Positions 1 through 9,273 are shown, numbered from the stretch's first letter. The stretch is DNA of 64,000 nucleotides from an uncultured Ruminococcus sp. (GCA_902786965.1 CADAEJ010000001.1:62001-126000); one strand, 5' to 3'. Translations and numbers: made by a program. Notes: generated by a model from the letters alone, not told the origin.

Positions 1-228
1 GTGACGCAAAAAAGCAGTTGGCAGATCCTCTGCGGCAATTCCTTTACCGTTATCGGTCACACGAAGATATGTCCTGCCTCCGTTTTTTATCTCAACGGTA
101 ATAACGCTTGCACCTGCATCAACAGCATTTTCAAGCAGTTCTTTTACTACCGCAGATGGTCTGTCTATGACCTCTCCGGCAGCAATAAGCTCAGATACCT
201 CCTTGCTCAGAACTTTGATCTCAGACAT
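1..228 (-). CDS. mutL: DNA mismatch repair protein MutL, N-terminal part (cut by window edge)
   Basis: Only the first 76 codons are in the window; the gene runs off the left edge. The translation shows the GHKL ATPase start of MutL: a first motif with ELLENAVDAGA (the Asn/Asp-containing ATP-binding helix) and then VTDNGKGI, the classic DxGxG nucleotide-binding motif. MutL couples MutS mismatch recognition to strand removal. I chose the ATG at 226-228 because AAAGGA lies six bases upstream; another in-frame ATG at 232-234 would sit directly on that ribosome site. It lies 19 bases downstream of mutS on the same strand, so the two are almost certainly co-transcribed. Confidence 0.95.
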   Translation of the reverse strand, partial: MSEIKVLSKEVSELIAAGEVIDRPSAVVKELLENAVDAGASVITVEIKNGGRTYLRVTDNGKGIAAEDLPTAFLRH

Positions 229-247
229 TTTCATTCCTTTCTAAGTC

Positions 248-2863
248 TTACAGATAAGTAGTAAGCTCCTTGATAAAGCTTCTAAGCTCATCATCAGACA
301 GCTCGTCGATATTAGTTTTCCTCAATCTATCAATAACGATCGAATCGTTTATCTTTTCAAAAGACACCTGCTCTGCATCTGCTTTTTGTACTGCAAGCTT
401 TGCCTTTTTGTTTTCTTCTTCAAGTTCGGCAAGAAGTGATTTTGCACGGTTGATTATCTTATCGGGGATACCCGCGAGCTTTGCCACCTCAATGCCGTAG
501 CTTTCGTCAACACCGCCGGGAACAATCTTACGCAAAAAACGGATCGTATCGCCCTGTCGTTTGCAGGCTACGGAGAAATTTCTCACACCCACAAGCTCGT
601 TTTCAAGGCTGATAAGTTCGTGATAATGCGTAGCAAACAGCGTTTTGCAGCCAAGAGAGCGTGATGTGGAGATATACTCCGATACCGCCTTTGCTATTGA
701 TATTCCGTCAAAGGTCGAGGTGCCGCGACCGACCTCGTCAAGTATAACGAGGCTGTTCTTTGTTGCGTGCTTAACTATATCAGCCACCTCTGCCATTTCG
801 ACCATAAAGGTAGACTGTCCTGCGGTAAGGTCATCCGATGCACCGATCCTTGTGAAGATCTGGTCTACAACAGATATCTTGGCATAATCGGCAGGCACAT
901 AACAGCCTATCTGCGCCATAAGCGTGATAAGTGCGACCTGACGCATATACGTCGATTTACCTGACATATTCGGACCTGTGATAACAGCCATACGGTTGCT
1001 TGTCAGATCAAGATATGTATTGTTTGGCACAAACACCTCGTCCTTTTGCATAAGCTCTACAACAGGATGTCTGCCGTTTTTGATATCTATCACACCGTCG
1101 ATAGCTATTTCAGGCTTTGTATAGTTATTATTTATTGCAACACTCGCGAACGAGCATAGCACGTCTATTTCAGCAACTGCTGAAGCGGTTTCCTGAACAA
1201 GACGCAGCTGTGTTGCTACAAAATCTCTAATCTCGTTGAATATATCCTGTTCAAGTGTGATTATTTTATCACTCGCGCCAAGGATAGTGTTTTCAGCAAC
1301 TTTGAGTTCTTCCGTGATAAAGCGTTCACAGTTTGCAAGTGTCTGCTTTCTGATATACGTCTGCGGAACAAGATCATAGAACGATTTTGTGACCTCGATA
1401 TAATATCCGAAAACTCGGTTATATCCGATCTTGAGATTCTTGATGCCTGTTTTTTCTTTTTCGCGTTCACAGATATCGTCGATTATTTCCTTGCCGCCCG
1501 AGCGTATATTACGCAAACCGTCAAGCTGTTCATTAAAGCCGTCCTTGATAACACCGCCATCCTTGACATTTACGGGCGGTTCGTCAACGATTGCATTTTC
1601 TATAAGATTGGAAACTGCTTCAAGTGTAGATATCCTATTGTTGCAATCGCTTATCTGCTTTGCATCAAACTCTTTGAGCATATCCTTGAGGATCGGCAGT
1701 TTAAGCGCTGTCAAAGACAGAGATTTAAGATCTCTCGGTGAAGCGGTCTTATACATTACCCTTGTCATAAGTCTTTCAAGGTCGTAAACACCGTTGAGGA
1801 CTTCTTTTATCTCTCCGAGCATCACAGGGTTTTCAACAAACTGCTCAACCGCATTGAGCCTGTTAAGTATCTTTGCAGGATTGATAAGAGGCTGTTCAAG
1901 CCACGCTTTGAGCATACGCTTGCCCATCGAAGTCTTTGTAGAGTCTATCACCCAAAGAAGTGAGCCTTTTCTTTCCTTGTTGCGCAGAGTTTCGGTCAGT
2001 TCGAGATTTCTTCTCGCAGTAAATCCGATCGTCATCACAGGGTCAACATCATGCCTTGTTATTTTTGAAAATCTTCCGACAAGTGCCTTCTGCGTTTCAT
2101 GTATATACGCAAAAAGCCCGCAGACAGCCTTTGCACTGACCTTTTCAGGATCAATGCCGATATCGGACAGGCTGTTTACGCTGAACTGTTTAAGCACATC
2201 TTCGGTATGATATTTAACCGAAAACTCCATTTCTTCAAGCAGCTGAACAGATGCCTTGAGTTTTTCGCGGATAAATTTTGACAGCTCTTTGTTTGACAAA
2301 AACGCATCGTTGATGAGTATCTCGGACGGTTCAAATCGTGAAAGCTCATTTATCGCTTCATTTGTCATCTGTTTGCCCGAAAACTCAAAAAGATGCACTT
2401 CGCCGGTAGATATATCGGCAAAGCACAGTGCATTTTGCTTGTCCTGTGAATAGAAAGAACAAATATAATTATTTGAAGTCTCATCAAGCATACTGCTCTC
2501 GATAAGTGTTCCCGGTGTAACTACTCTTATAACTTCACGCGGAACTAGGCCCTTGCATTGTGCAGGGTCCATAGTCTGCTCGCATATTGCGACCATAAAG
2601 CCCTTATCTATCAGCTTTTTGATATAAAGATCACAGGCATGGTGAGGCACTCCGCACATAGGCGCACGCTCCTTCAGCCCGCAGTCTCTGCCGGTAAGAG
2701 TGAGTTCAAGCTCTCTTGACGCAGTTATAGCGTCGTCAAAAAACATCTCGTAAAAATCGCCCAATCTGTAAAACAGAATATGGTTCTTATATTTTTGCTT
2801 GACCTCAAAATACTGCTGCATCATAGGTGAAAGCTTTGACACATCAACATCTTTAAAAAGCAA
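248..2863 (-). CDS. mutS: DNA mismatch repair protein MutS
   Basis: Full-length MutS1 of 871 residues, the usual size. The N-terminal mismatch-reading domain carries the F-x-E motif (FYE, residues 37-39) that stacks on the mispaired base. The C-terminal ATPase has the P-loop ITGPNMSGKST near residues 628-638 followed by the DEVGRGTSTFDG Walker B region. It recognises mispairs and small loops and recruits MutL. The start is a TTG preceded by GGAG nine bases upstream. It follows a RicA/YlbF-type gene and miaB and precedes mutL, the same order as the Bacillus miaB-ricA-cotE-mutS-mutL region but without cotE. Confidence 0.98.
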   Translation of the reverse strand: MLFKDVDVSKLSPMMQQYFEVKQKYKNHILFYRLGDFYEMFFDDAITASRELELTLTGRDCGLKERAPMCGVPHHACDLYIKKLIDKGFMVAICEQTMDPAQCKGLVPREVIRVVTPGTLIESSMLDETSNNYICSFYSQDKQNALCFADISTGEVHLFEFSGKQMTNEAINELSRFEPSEILINDAFLSNKELSKFIREKLKASVQLLEEMEFSVKYHTEDVLKQFSVNSLSDIGIDPEKVSAKAVCGLFAYIHETQKALVGRFSKITRHDVDPVMTIGFTARRNLELTETLRNKERKGSLLWVIDSTKTSMGKRMLKAWLEQPLINPAKILNRLNAVEQFVENPVMLGEIKEVLNGVYDLERLMTRVMYKTASPRDLKSLSLTALKLPILKDMLKEFDAKQISDCNNRISTLEAVSNLIENAIVDEPPVNVKDGGVIKDGFNEQLDGLRNIRSGGKEIIDDICEREKEKTGIKNLKIGYNRVFGYYIEVTKSFYDLVPQTYIRKQTLANCERFITEELKVAENTILGASDKIITLEQDIFNEIRDFVATQLRLVQETASAVAEIDVLCSFASVAINNNYTKPEIAIDGVIDIKNGRHPVVELMQKDEVFVPNNTYLDLTSNRMAVITGPNMSGKSTYMRQVALITLMAQIGCYVPADYAKISVVDQIFTRIGASDDLTAGQSTFMVEMAEVADIVKHATKNSLVILDEVGRGTSTFDGISIAKAVSEYISTSRSLGCKTLFATHYHELISLENELVGVRNFSVACKRQGDTIRFLRKIVPGGVDESYGIEVAKLAGIPDKIINRAKSLLAELEEENKKAKLAVQKADAEQVSFEKINDSIVIDRLRKTNIDELSDDELRSFIKELTTYL

Positions 2864-2902
2864 CTTGTCTCACTCCGTTTCCGTCAGTTATAGTTTTGAA
2901 TA

Positions 2903-3313
2903 TCAGTGGCAGCCGCCGCAGGTGCTGCAGCTTCCGCTGCAAGAATGAGGAGGCTGCTCGGGAATGGTTGCAGGATCCTCGCCGTTCGCTGCCATTGAAA
3001 CGATGTAATTGATCGAATCAAGAAGCTTGTCAAGGTCTGCCTTTGCCTCATTGAACTCAACCATTTTAGGCATTGCCATGATCTCATCATACATTTCTCT
3101 GATTTCCTTATCAAGCTCGGTAAGTCTGTCTGCATTCTTATCAGGCTCTTTCATTTCCTTGCTCAGCTCTGCTCTTTTAAGGTTGAAATCACCAATAGCC
3201 TTCTGGATCTCGGAATCAGTATCGTTTACCTCACAAGCCTTCATAAACCTCGTGTATCTTTCGTCCTGCTGGAGAGCCTTTGCAAGTTCTCTTGTCTGTT
3301 CAATAATAGTCAT
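2903..3313 (-). CDS. RicA/YlbF-family protein with C-terminal Cys cluster
   Basis: 136 residues. Residues 1 to about 108 look like the all-helical YlbF/YmcA (Com_ylbF) fold: an amphipathic helical start, a charged middle, and a motif around MPKMVEFNEAKADLDKLL. In Bacillus, RicA (YmcA), RicF (YlbF) and RicT form a complex that influences mRNA maturation, biofilm formation, competence and sporulation, and the purified complex carries iron-sulfur clusters. Here residues 125-136 hold four Cys in the pattern CxxxCxxCxxCH, a good candidate metal or Fe-S site. The position between miaB and mutS matches ricA in Bacillus, so I lean towards the RicA branch. It has an AAGGAGAATTAGA-type ribosome site and lies 21 bases after miaB. 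Confidence 0.8.
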   Translation of the reverse strand: MTIIEQTRELAKALQQDERYTRFMKACEVNDTDSEIQKAIGDFNLKRAELSKEMKEPDKNADRLTELDKEIREMYDEIMAMPKMVEFNEAKADLDKLLDSINYIVSMAANGEDPATIPEQPPHSCSGSCSTCGGCH

Positions 3314-3334
3314 TCTAATTCTCCTTACATTTAA

Positions 3335-4726
3335 TCATTTATCTTCAACAAGTTCGCCTTCCAAAGCCCAGTTCATAGCTTTAGTAATACGCACCCGTAC
3401 GAATTCACCGATGTGTTTTTTGTCGCCCTTTATCTCAACGATAACTCCCGCATCGTTTTTACCTGTCAGGTACCCTTCGCCTGTCCTTCCCTCGCCTTCA
3501 ACAAGCACCTCAACAGTTTGGCCTACATAACGGGAGAACCACTTTGATGTGATCTCTCTTTGTTCAAGCAAAAGCTCGCGCAGCCAAAGACCTTTTTGCT
3601 TATCGCTGATATTATCCTCAAACTCCGCAGCCTTTGTGCCGCTTCTTCTTGAATATACAAACGAGTAGATATTGTCATATTTTACTTGCTTGATGATATC
3701 CTTAGTCTCGCAGAATTCCTCGTATGTCTCTCCGGGGAAACCGACTATAAGGTCTGTTGAAAAAGAAAACTCGGGGCTTTTCTGCCTTGCATAGTTTATT
3801 ATGTCCAGATACTGTGCTTTAGTATAATGCCTGTTCATAGCTTTAAGTATCCTGTCGCAGCCCGACTGTACAGGTAGGTGCAGGCACTTACAGATCTTTT
3901 CACTTTCAAGGATAGTATCAATAAGCTCTCTGCTTGCATCTTTCGGGTGGCTTGACATAAAGCGTATTCTGAATTTGCCCTCTATCTTGTCGATCTGCTT
4001 CAAAAGCTGCGAGAAACCATAGCTGTATGAATTGACATTCTGACCAAGCAGAGTTATTTCCTTATATCCGCTATCAATAAGCTGCCTGACTTCTTGGATG
4101 ACTGCTTCGGGTTTTCTGCTTCTTTCACGTCCTCTGACATAGGGAACTATACAGTAAGTACAGAAATTATTACAGCCGTACATTATAGGAACAAATGCAC
4201 GAAGCTTGTCATCTCTGATCTGTTTGAAATCCTCGCTTATCTCAAAAGAGTTTTCAGACGTATTAAAAACTCTCTTTTTGTTTGAGATGACTTCCCAAAG
4301 CATCTGATAAAACTCGTTATAGGCAAATGTACCAAAGACCAGATCAACCTGTTTATATGTGGATCTTATTTTTTCAGCAACGTGTTTCTGCTGAGCCATA
4401 CAGCCGCACACGCCGATGATAGTGTCAGGGTTTTGCTCTTTGAAATGCTTCAGATCGCCCAGAGTACCAAACACCTTATCCTCTGCATTTTCTCTGACTG
4501 CACAAGTGTTGAATAATATAAGCCGGGCTTGTGTATGATCATTAGTAAAGCCAAAGCCTACATCGGCAAGCTGACCTTTAAGCTTTTCGCCGTCGCTGAC
4601 ATTCTGCTGGCATCCAAACGAATGAACATATGCAAGCGGGGCTTGTCCATACTGCGAGAAGTATTGAGCGCAAAAGCCAATCAGCTTTGATTTTGAATAT
4701 TCCTTTTCCTGTAAGCTCTCCGGCAT
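3335..4726 (-). CDS. miaB: tRNA-2-methylthio-N6-dimethylallyladenosine synthase MiaB
   Basis: 463 residues. A radical-SAM methylthiotransferase that adds a methylthio group to i6A37 in tRNAs. The N-terminal domain shows the three cluster-binding Cys of the family (about C39, C74, C109 in SFGCQQN, NTCAVRE and CGCMAQ). The radical SAM motif CNNFCTYC is at about residues 185-192, followed by VPYVRGRERSR. A TRAM-like RNA-binding tail is at the C-terminus. I chose the ATG at 4724-4726 because AGAGGA lies six bases upstream; an in-frame GTG 18 bases further up has no ribosome site. It is the first gene of the miaB-ricA-mutS-mutL unit. Confidence 0.96.
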   Translation of the reverse strand: MPESLQEKEYSKSKLIGFCAQYFSQYGQAPLAYVHSFGCQQNVSDGEKLKGQLADVGFGFTNDHTQARLILFNTCAVRENAEDKVFGTLGDLKHFKEQNPDTIIGVCGCMAQQKHVAEKIRSTYKQVDLVFGTFAYNEFYQMLWEVISNKKRVFNTSENSFEISEDFKQIRDDKLRAFVPIMYGCNNFCTYCIVPYVRGRERSRKPEAVIQEVRQLIDSGYKEITLLGQNVNSYSYGFSQLLKQIDKIEGKFRIRFMSSHPKDASRELIDTILESEKICKCLHLPVQSGCDRILKAMNRHYTKAQYLDIINYARQKSPEFSFSTDLIVGFPGETYEEFCETKDIIKQVKYDNIYSFVYSRRSGTKAAEFEDNISDKQKGLWLRELLLEQREITSKWFSRYVGQTVEVLVEGEGRTGEGYLTGKNDAGVIVEIKGDKKHIGEFVRVRITKAMNWALEGELVEDK

Positions 4727-4818
4727 TAACATTCCTCTTTTCACTTTTATTTCAGGACATAATCATACTATTTTATTATATAACTTTTCGCTGATTTTGT
4801 CAACCTCAAAACAGGCAT

Positions 4819-4852
4819 AAAAAAGCGCCGCAGCAACAACTGCAGCGCTTTT
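4819..4852 (-). terminator. Rho-independent terminator of the Cys-rich gene
   Basis: A 13-bp stem (AAAAGCGCCGCAG against CTGCAGCGCTTTT, one C-A mismatch) with a six-base loop. On the minus strand it is followed by a run of six T. It lies just after the stop of the gene at 4859-5659 and separates it from miaB. Confidence 0.85.
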
Positions 4853-4858
4853 GCACAA

Positions 4859-5659
4859 TTATCGGCATTCAGAAGAGTCTGAATTATCATCTGTCTCTGA
4901 TTCAAGACCTCTTGGGAAGAACTCATCCGTTGGGAAGGAGATCTTTTCAAAGACCTCGCACGGCGAGTCGGTATTGCTTGAACACTCTTTAAGAGGAATG
5001 CAGTAATCATAAACAGGTACAAGTACAGGGACAGGTCTTTCAAGCTTGATCACTGAGAACTGCCCCAGTGTCACTCTTACCTGGCGGTTTGCCGGGTCAA
5101 ACGGCGGTTCTTCCTGGCAGCCCTGCGCATCATTGCAGTCAAAACCGCAAGGCGGTACAGGCTGACACGGCGTGCAGATAAACTTTGTTCCGAGCACGAT
5201 AGGATCAACAACACTGACTGATGCGATAGGCAAAGTCGAGCAGCAGCTGCAGCCGTTGATCACAGGTGCAGTTGTTTCGTCCGAACGGAACGACTTTGTA
5301 TTGCCCTCACTGCCGAACAGGATCACCTTTTTATTGAATCTTGCCGAACCGACGGCATCTGCAATTGCCGCGCCTTCATCACAAGGGGTTATCTCCATTT
5401 CAAGCCTGAATGTGTAAGTTATGTCCACTGAATAAAAGCCCTTGTTAAAAGGGACCGCATCGACCGTAAATGCAGCATCAATGACTTCTGCACATGGGAT
5501 CTTGACGTGGCTTGCGTTGTTAAGAAGAGTCTGAGTCTGTGCATCAACATTTACAAGAAGATCTTCCAGACAGTCCTGTGATGAACAGGAATCAAACACT
5601 CTCATTGCCTCAACACAGACAGCATCTTTGAACGAGTTGTTTCTTGTTAATTCACTCAT
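4859..5659 (-). CDS. Conserved Cys-rich clostridial protein of unknown function
   Basis: 266 residues with about 20 Cys, several in pairs (DSCSSQDCLEDL near the start, NGCSCCS and CTPCQPVPPCGFDC in the middle). There is no signal peptide or membrane segment. The N-terminal half contains a stretch around VPFNKGFYSVDITYTFRLE that I remember as recurrent in uncharacterised clostridial proteins. The tail is acidic. The rich Cys content and the position next to the ricA-mutS region (where Bacillus has cotE) make a spore-coat or other structural role possible, but this is inference only. The ribosome site AGGAGG is strong and seven bases from the ATG. It is flanked by its own terminator, so it is probably monocistronic. 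Confidence 0.6.
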   Translation of the reverse strand: MSELTRNNSFKDAVCVEAMRVFDSCSSQDCLEDLLVNVDAQTQTLLNNASHVKIPCAEVIDAAFTVDAVPFNKGFYSVDITYTFRLEMEITPCDEGAAIADAVGSARFNKKVILFGSEGNTKSFRSDETTAPVINGCSCCSTLPIASVSVVDPIVLGTKFICTPCQPVPPCGFDCNDAQGCQEEPPFDPANRQVRVTLGQFSVIKLERPVPVLVPVYDYCIPLKECSSNTDSPCEVFEKISFPTDEFFPRGLESETDDNSDSSECR

Positions 5660-5752
5660 AGTTTAGCCTCCTGACTGAATATATGTTTAGAAGCATTTTT
5701 TTACTTCCCTACATCTTATTCATTTGGCTGTATCCGTGTGCATATTCCGCGC

Positions 5753-5789
5753 AAAAAAAAATAAGAGCGGTTTGTTTTTCCGCTCTTAT
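5753..5789 (-). terminator. Rho-independent terminator of the histidine operon
   Basis: A perfect 10-bp stem ATAAGAGCGG / CCGCTCTTAT (5761-5770 and 5780-5789). On the minus strand it is followed by eight T. It begins eight bases beyond the hisE stop codon. Confidence 0.92.
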
Positions 5790-5796
5790 AGTACAA

Positions 5797-6135
5797 TTAA
5801 GTATTCTTATCAGTTGTATGGAACTTTTTAAGATTGCCTATTTTTTCGTTTCTTTCTTCAAGTACCTTTTCTATCTCTGTCCAGTCAAGTCCCTGATTTG
5901 CACAAAGTACCATAACGTGATACAAAAGGTCATTTATCTCGTTTTTAAGCTCCTCATTATCACCGTTTTTTGCTGCGATTATCGTTTCAGCGGCTTCCTC
6001 TCCGACCTTCTTGCATATTTTATCTACACCCTGCTGATAAAGATAGCAGGTATATGACTTTTCAGGTGCGTTTCCGTTGTCATTATCGATTTTCCTTTGC
6101 TTCAAGACCTCAAAGATCTCCTGATAAACGTTCAT
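5797..6135 (-). CDS. hisE: Phosphoribosyl-ATP pyrophosphatase HisE
   Basis: 112 residues. Hydrolyses phosphoribosyl-ATP to phosphoribosyl-AMP, step 2 of histidine synthesis. The sequence has the MazG-like all-alpha fold with KKVGEEAAETIIAAKNGD and the acidic ENEINDLLYHVMVL helix that bind Mg and pyrophosphate. It is a stand-alone HisE, separate from HisI. The ATG follows the hisI stop directly (TAAATG) and its ribosome site GAGGAGGAA is inside the last hisI codons, so translation is coupled. It is the last gene of the operon before the terminator. Confidence 0.96.
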   Translation of the reverse strand: MNVYQEIFEVLKQRKIDNDNGNAPEKSYTCYLYQQGVDKICKKVGEEAAETIIAAKNGDNEELKNEINDLLYHVMVLCANQGLDWTEIEKVLEERNEKIGNLKKFHTTDKNT

Positions 6136-6489
6136 TTATTCTTCCTCCTCATTGTACATCTCATTGAAAAAACAGCTGTAAGAGCCTGTATGGCAGGCAG
6201 CGCCTGTCTGTTTTACATTTACAAGCAGCGTATCGTCATCGCAGTCTGAATAAATGCTTACGACCTTTTGCAGATGACCGCTTGTTGCGCCCTTATTCCA
6301 CAATTCCTGCCTTGAACGGCTCCAGAACCATGTGTATCCTGTTTCAAGTGTCTTTTTAAGGCTCTGCTTATTCATATACGCAAGCATAAGGACTGTTTTG
6401 GTGTCAGCCTCAAAGCAGACAGCAGGTATCAGCTCGCTCTTTTTGAAATACTTGTCCAGATCGTTGATATTGATTTTGATATTGCTCAT
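6136..6489 (-). CDS. hisI: Phosphoribosyl-AMP cyclohydrolase HisI
   Basis: 117 residues. Opens the adenine ring of phosphoribosyl-AMP, step 3 of histidine synthesis. The HisI signature is visible: [14 protein letters not shown] and [20 protein letters not shown], then the metal site [11 protein letters not shown] and the conserved Cys of [13 protein letters not shown]. The ribosome site AAAGGAG is well placed. The acidic end NEEEE also encodes the ribosome site of hisE. Confidence 0.97.
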   Translation of the reverse strand: MSNIKININDLDKYFKKSELIPAVCFEADTKTVLMLAYMNKQSLKKTLETGYTWFWSRSRQELWNKGATSGHLQKVVSIYSDCDDDTLLVNVKQTGAACHTGSYSCFFNEMYNEEEE

Positions 6490-6499
6490 ACTAACTCCT

Positions 6500-6901
6500 T
6501 TACGTCCAAAGACTTGTTATGCACATAGGCAGCGACTTATCCTCGATATTAAAACCGCACTGCTCATAAAAATGCGTTTCGTTCTTATAAGCCACAAGCA
6601 CAACACGAAGATAGTCCTTATACTTTTGCTTTGTCATATCCACAAGTGTTCTGCCGATCGTTTGTCCGTGATACTGCGGATCTACGAGCAGATAGTGAAC
6701 ATATGCTGTCATAACGCCGTCGTCCATTGCACATATCATGCCCACAAGCTTATCACCGTCCCAGGCAGAATAAACAGTCTCGTAGTTTTTCATTGCAGTT
6801 ACAAGTTTATCGGGAAAATGTCCTGATGACCAATCGACCGACAGGAATAGCCTTTCAAGCTGTTCACTTGTAAAATCATGTATATCTTTATACTCTATCA
6901 T
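6500..6901 (-). CDS. GNAT-family N-acetyltransferase
   Basis: 133 residues with the GNAT fold: a beta-strand region [12 protein letters not shown], then [21 protein letters not shown], which carries the acetyl-CoA pyrophosphate loop (Q-x-x-G-x-G/A type, here HGQTIG), and the C-terminal FYEQCGFN strand. The substrate cannot be inferred. It sits between hisF/the 6923 gene and hisI with gaps of 10-20 bases, so it is part of the histidine operon transcript, though no role in histidine synthesis is known for it. Confidence 0.85.
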   Translation of the reverse strand: MIEYKDIHDFTSEQLERLFLSVDWSSGHFPDKLVTAMKNYETVYSAWDGDKLVGMICAMDDGVMTAYVHYLLVDPQYHGQTIGRTLVDMTKQKYKDYLRVVLVAYKNETHFYEQCGFNIEDKSLPMCITSLWT

Positions 6902-6922
6902 AATATCTCCGTAAAAATCGTT

Positions 6923-7294
6923 TCAGTCTATTTTATCAGGGCTGTCCACTTTTTTTACTGCAAAGTATTTCAGAAACTCGGCAGTCCACATATCCATTTC
7001 CTCGCCTATCTCTGTTTCATTCACCTGTGTCATTATAAACCAGACCGTTTTGCAGCCTGTCCGAGACATTTCAGGGAGAAGAAAAGAAAAGCCCCACTCT
7101 ACGTCTTCTTTTTCGTCCTCAAAGCCGTTTCTTGCATCAATGATAAAATCACAGTTATGCTCTCTGAGCAATTCAAGCGCAGCTGTTGCAGGCTTGCGGT
7201 AATTGTCAAACTTGGCTTCCTTTTTCCATGTGAGCAGTACCTTATTCCTGTCAGCAAGATACTGCACATCTGCATATTCGGATGTAAAATACAT
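6923..7294 (-). CDS. Small unknown protein, weakly STAS/SpoIIAA-like
   Basis: About 123 residues, no signal peptide or membrane segment. The pattern of alternating strands and helices, with FIIDARNGFEDEKED in the middle and a long amphipathic helix near the end, loosely resembles the STAS-like fold, but I see no diagnostic motif. I chose the ATG at 7292-7294, nine bases after AGGG; an in-frame ATG at 7301-7303 lies directly on that ribosome site. It lies inside the histidine operon directly after hisF, in a place where no histidine enzyme is missing by order, and its role there is unknown. Confidence 0.5.
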   Translation of the reverse strand: MYFTSEYADVQYLADRNKVLLTWKKEAKFDNYRKPATAALELLREHNCDFIIDARNGFEDEKEDVEWGFSFLLPEMSRTGCKTVWFIMTQVNETEIGEEMDMWTAEFLKYFAVKKVDSPDKID

Positions 7295-7308
7295 AGTTAC
7301 CATCCCTT

Positions 7309-8064
7309 TTATCTAACGATTATTCCCTTGCTGCGGCAATCGTCCTTTACCTGTCCGACTGTAAGCTCTTTGAAATGGAAAAGGCTTGCTGCAAGCGCAG
7401 CGGAACAGTCAGTCTTTAAAAATGCATCGGCAAAATCTCCGAGTTTTCCTGCACCGCCCGATGCTATTACAGGGATATTCACTGCATCGACAACTGCTTT
7501 AAGCATCGCTATATCAAATCCGCCGCGAACGCCGTCGGTGTCTATGGAATTAAGACATATCTCACCCGCGCCGAGCTGTTCACATTTTTTTACCCAGTCA
7601 ATAAGGTCGATGTGCATATCTATTCTTCCGCCGTTGATAAAAACTGTCCATTTATTTGGACTTATCGCCTTAGCATCGACACCAACGCATATACACTGGC
7701 TTCCGAAAACATCTGCACCGTCTTTAATAAGCTGCGGATTTTTAACAGCCTGCGAGTTCACTGATACTTTATCTGCACCTGCACGAAGCGTATCACGGAT
7801 ATCATCAACAGTTGCAATACCTCCGCCGACTGTAAGGGGAACAAAGACCTTTTTAGCGGTCTCCCGAACAACATCGAGGATAACTCCCCTGCCCTCGTGA
7901 GAAGCTGTTATATCATAAAACACGATCTCATCAGCGCCCTGGAGATTATACTCGTACGCGCACTGCACAGGGTCACCGACCTCTTTTATCCCTTCAAAAT
8001 TGACACCCTTTACGACCTTGCCGTCACGCACATCAAGGCAAGGTATTATTCTTTTAGCAAGCAT
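7309..8064 (-). CDS. hisF: Imidazole glycerol phosphate synthase subunit HisF
   Basis: 251 residues, a TIM barrel. With HisH it converts PRFAR and glutamine-derived ammonia to imidazole glycerol phosphate and AICAR. Both catalytic Asp are present: CLDVRDG near residue 11 and CVGVDAK near residue 130. Two half-barrel phosphate-binding motifs (VGGGIAT, ASGGAGK) are also visible. It follows hisH directly. In most Firmicutes hisA lies between hisH and hisF; here it does not. Confidence 0.98.
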   Translation of the reverse strand: MLAKRIIPCLDVRDGKVVKGVNFEGIKEVGDPVQCAYEYNLQGADEIVFYDITASHEGRGVILDVVRETAKKVFVPLTVGGGIATVDDIRDTLRAGADKVSVNSQAVKNPQLIKDGADVFGSQCICVGVDAKAISPNKWTVFINGGRIDMHIDLIDWVKKCEQLGAGEICLNSIDTDGVRGGFDIAMLKAVVDAVNIPVIASGGAGKLGDFADAFLKTDCSAALAASLFHFKELTVGQVKDDCRSKGIIVR

Positions 8065-8079
8065 AAGATCTGCCTCCGA

Positions 8080-8679
8080 TCACATTTTTGCAAAGTTTTC
8101 AAGTATCTTCAAGCCGATCTTTCCACTCTTTTCAGGGTGGAACTGACAGCCAAACACGAACCTGCCGTCACCGACAACTGCGGGTACACTGTGACCGTAA
8201 TCACAATGTGCATACAGCGCGTCACTGTCACAAAAGGCTTTATACGAATGAACAAAATAGACATATTCATTCTCGCCAAGTCCGTCAAACAGCGGGCTGC
8301 TCCGGTCGTACTCAAGCTTATTCCAGCCCATATGCGGGATAACAAGATCAGGCTCTGTCATTTTGTCAACATATCCTTTGATAAGTGACAGACCTGAGCA
8401 CTCTTCAAACTCAAAGCTTTTTTCAAAAAGCAGCTGCATACCAAGGCATATTCCAAGGAAAGGCTTTTGAACAGCCTGCTGTTTGATAACTTCAACAAGT
8501 CCGCTTTCATCGAGCTTTTTCATTGCAGCAGGAAAGGCACCAACACCGGGTAAGATGATAGAATCCGCATTTTCAAGGTCTGCCTTTTTGCTTGTTAATA
8601 CGCTGTCGCAGCCGAGATAGTCAAGTGCATTTTTTACAGAAAAGATGTTTCCTGCGCCGTAATCAACGATAGCTATCAT
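8080..8679 (-). CDS. hisH: Imidazole glycerol phosphate synthase subunit HisH (glutaminase)
   Basis: 199 residues, a class I glutamine amidotransferase. The nucleophile elbow FLGICLGMQ carries the catalytic Cys, and the His-Glu pair is in [11 protein letters not shown]. It supplies ammonia to HisF. The ATG overlaps the hisB stop by one base (TAATG), a translational coupling. Confidence 0.98.
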   Translation of the reverse strand: MIAIVDYGAGNIFSVKNALDYLGCDSVLTSKKADLENADSIILPGVGAFPAAMKKLDESGLVEVIKQQAVQKPFLGICLGMQLLFEKSFEFEECSGLSLIKGYVDKMTEPDLVIPHMGWNKLEYDRSSPLFDGLGENEYVYFVHSYKAFCDSDALYAHCDYGHSVPAVVGDGRFVFGCQFHPEKSGKIGLKILENFAKM

Positions 8680-9257
8680 TACAGAACTCCTTTAGTCGAA
8701 AGCACAGCACCGCCGTTAAATGCCAGCGCTTGCTTCAAGGCGTGTGCAACAGCTTTGAAGATAGCCTCGCATATGTGGTGGTCGTTTTTGCCGTATTCCT
8801 CCCTGATGTGCAGAGTTATACCTGCGTTGAACGCAAATGCTCTGAAAAACTCCTCTGCAAGACAGGTATCGAACTCGCCTATTCTATCATCGGAGAACTT
8901 TGCATCAAAGACCAGAAAAGCTCTTCCGCTTATATCAAGAGAACAAAAAGCGAGCGCTTCGTCCATAGGAACATATGCAGATCCGTATCTTGCAATACCC
9001 GACTTATCACCGAGTGCCTGTGCAAAGGCTTTGCCAAGACAGATTCCAATATCTTCAACGCTGTGATGACCGTCAACATAAAGGTCACCCTTGCATTTGA
9101 TATTCATATCAACTCCGCTGTGTACAGCAAGTGCCGTGAGCATATGATCGAAGAACCCGATACCCGAATCTATTGATACCTCGCCCTTTCCGTCAAGATC
9201 GACAGAAAGTACGATATCTGTTTCCTTTGTTTTTCTTGCTACTTCTGCTTTTCGCAT
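8679..9257 (-). CDS. hisB: Imidazoleglycerol-phosphate dehydratase HisB
   Basis: 192 residues; the single-domain dehydratase without the phosphatase domain of enteric HisB. Metal-binding motifs are clear: GIGFFDHMLTALAVHSG, DGHHSVEDIGI and EEYGKNDHHICEAIFKA. I chose ATG at 9255-9257 (eight bases after AGGGG) over an in-frame GTG nine bases upstream that overlaps the ribosome site. The matching histidinol phosphatase is probably the PHP-type gene at 37724-38593. Confidence 0.97.
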   Translation of the reverse strand: MRKAEVARKTKETDIVLSVDLDGKGEVSIDSGIGFFDHMLTALAVHSGVDMNIKCKGDLYVDGHHSVEDIGICLGKAFAQALGDKSGIARYGSAYVPMDEALAFCSLDISGRAFLVFDAKFSDDRIGEFDTCLAEEFFRAFAFNAGITLHIREEYGKNDHHICEAIFKAVAHALKQALAFNGGAVLSTKGVL

Positions 9258-9273
9258 AGTATACACCCCTTTA

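Noticed and set aside
6878..7900. A 340-codon open frame on the plus strand across hisF and the gene at 6923
   Set aside because: It covers two minus-strand genes, has no ribosome site and shows no recognisable protein features.
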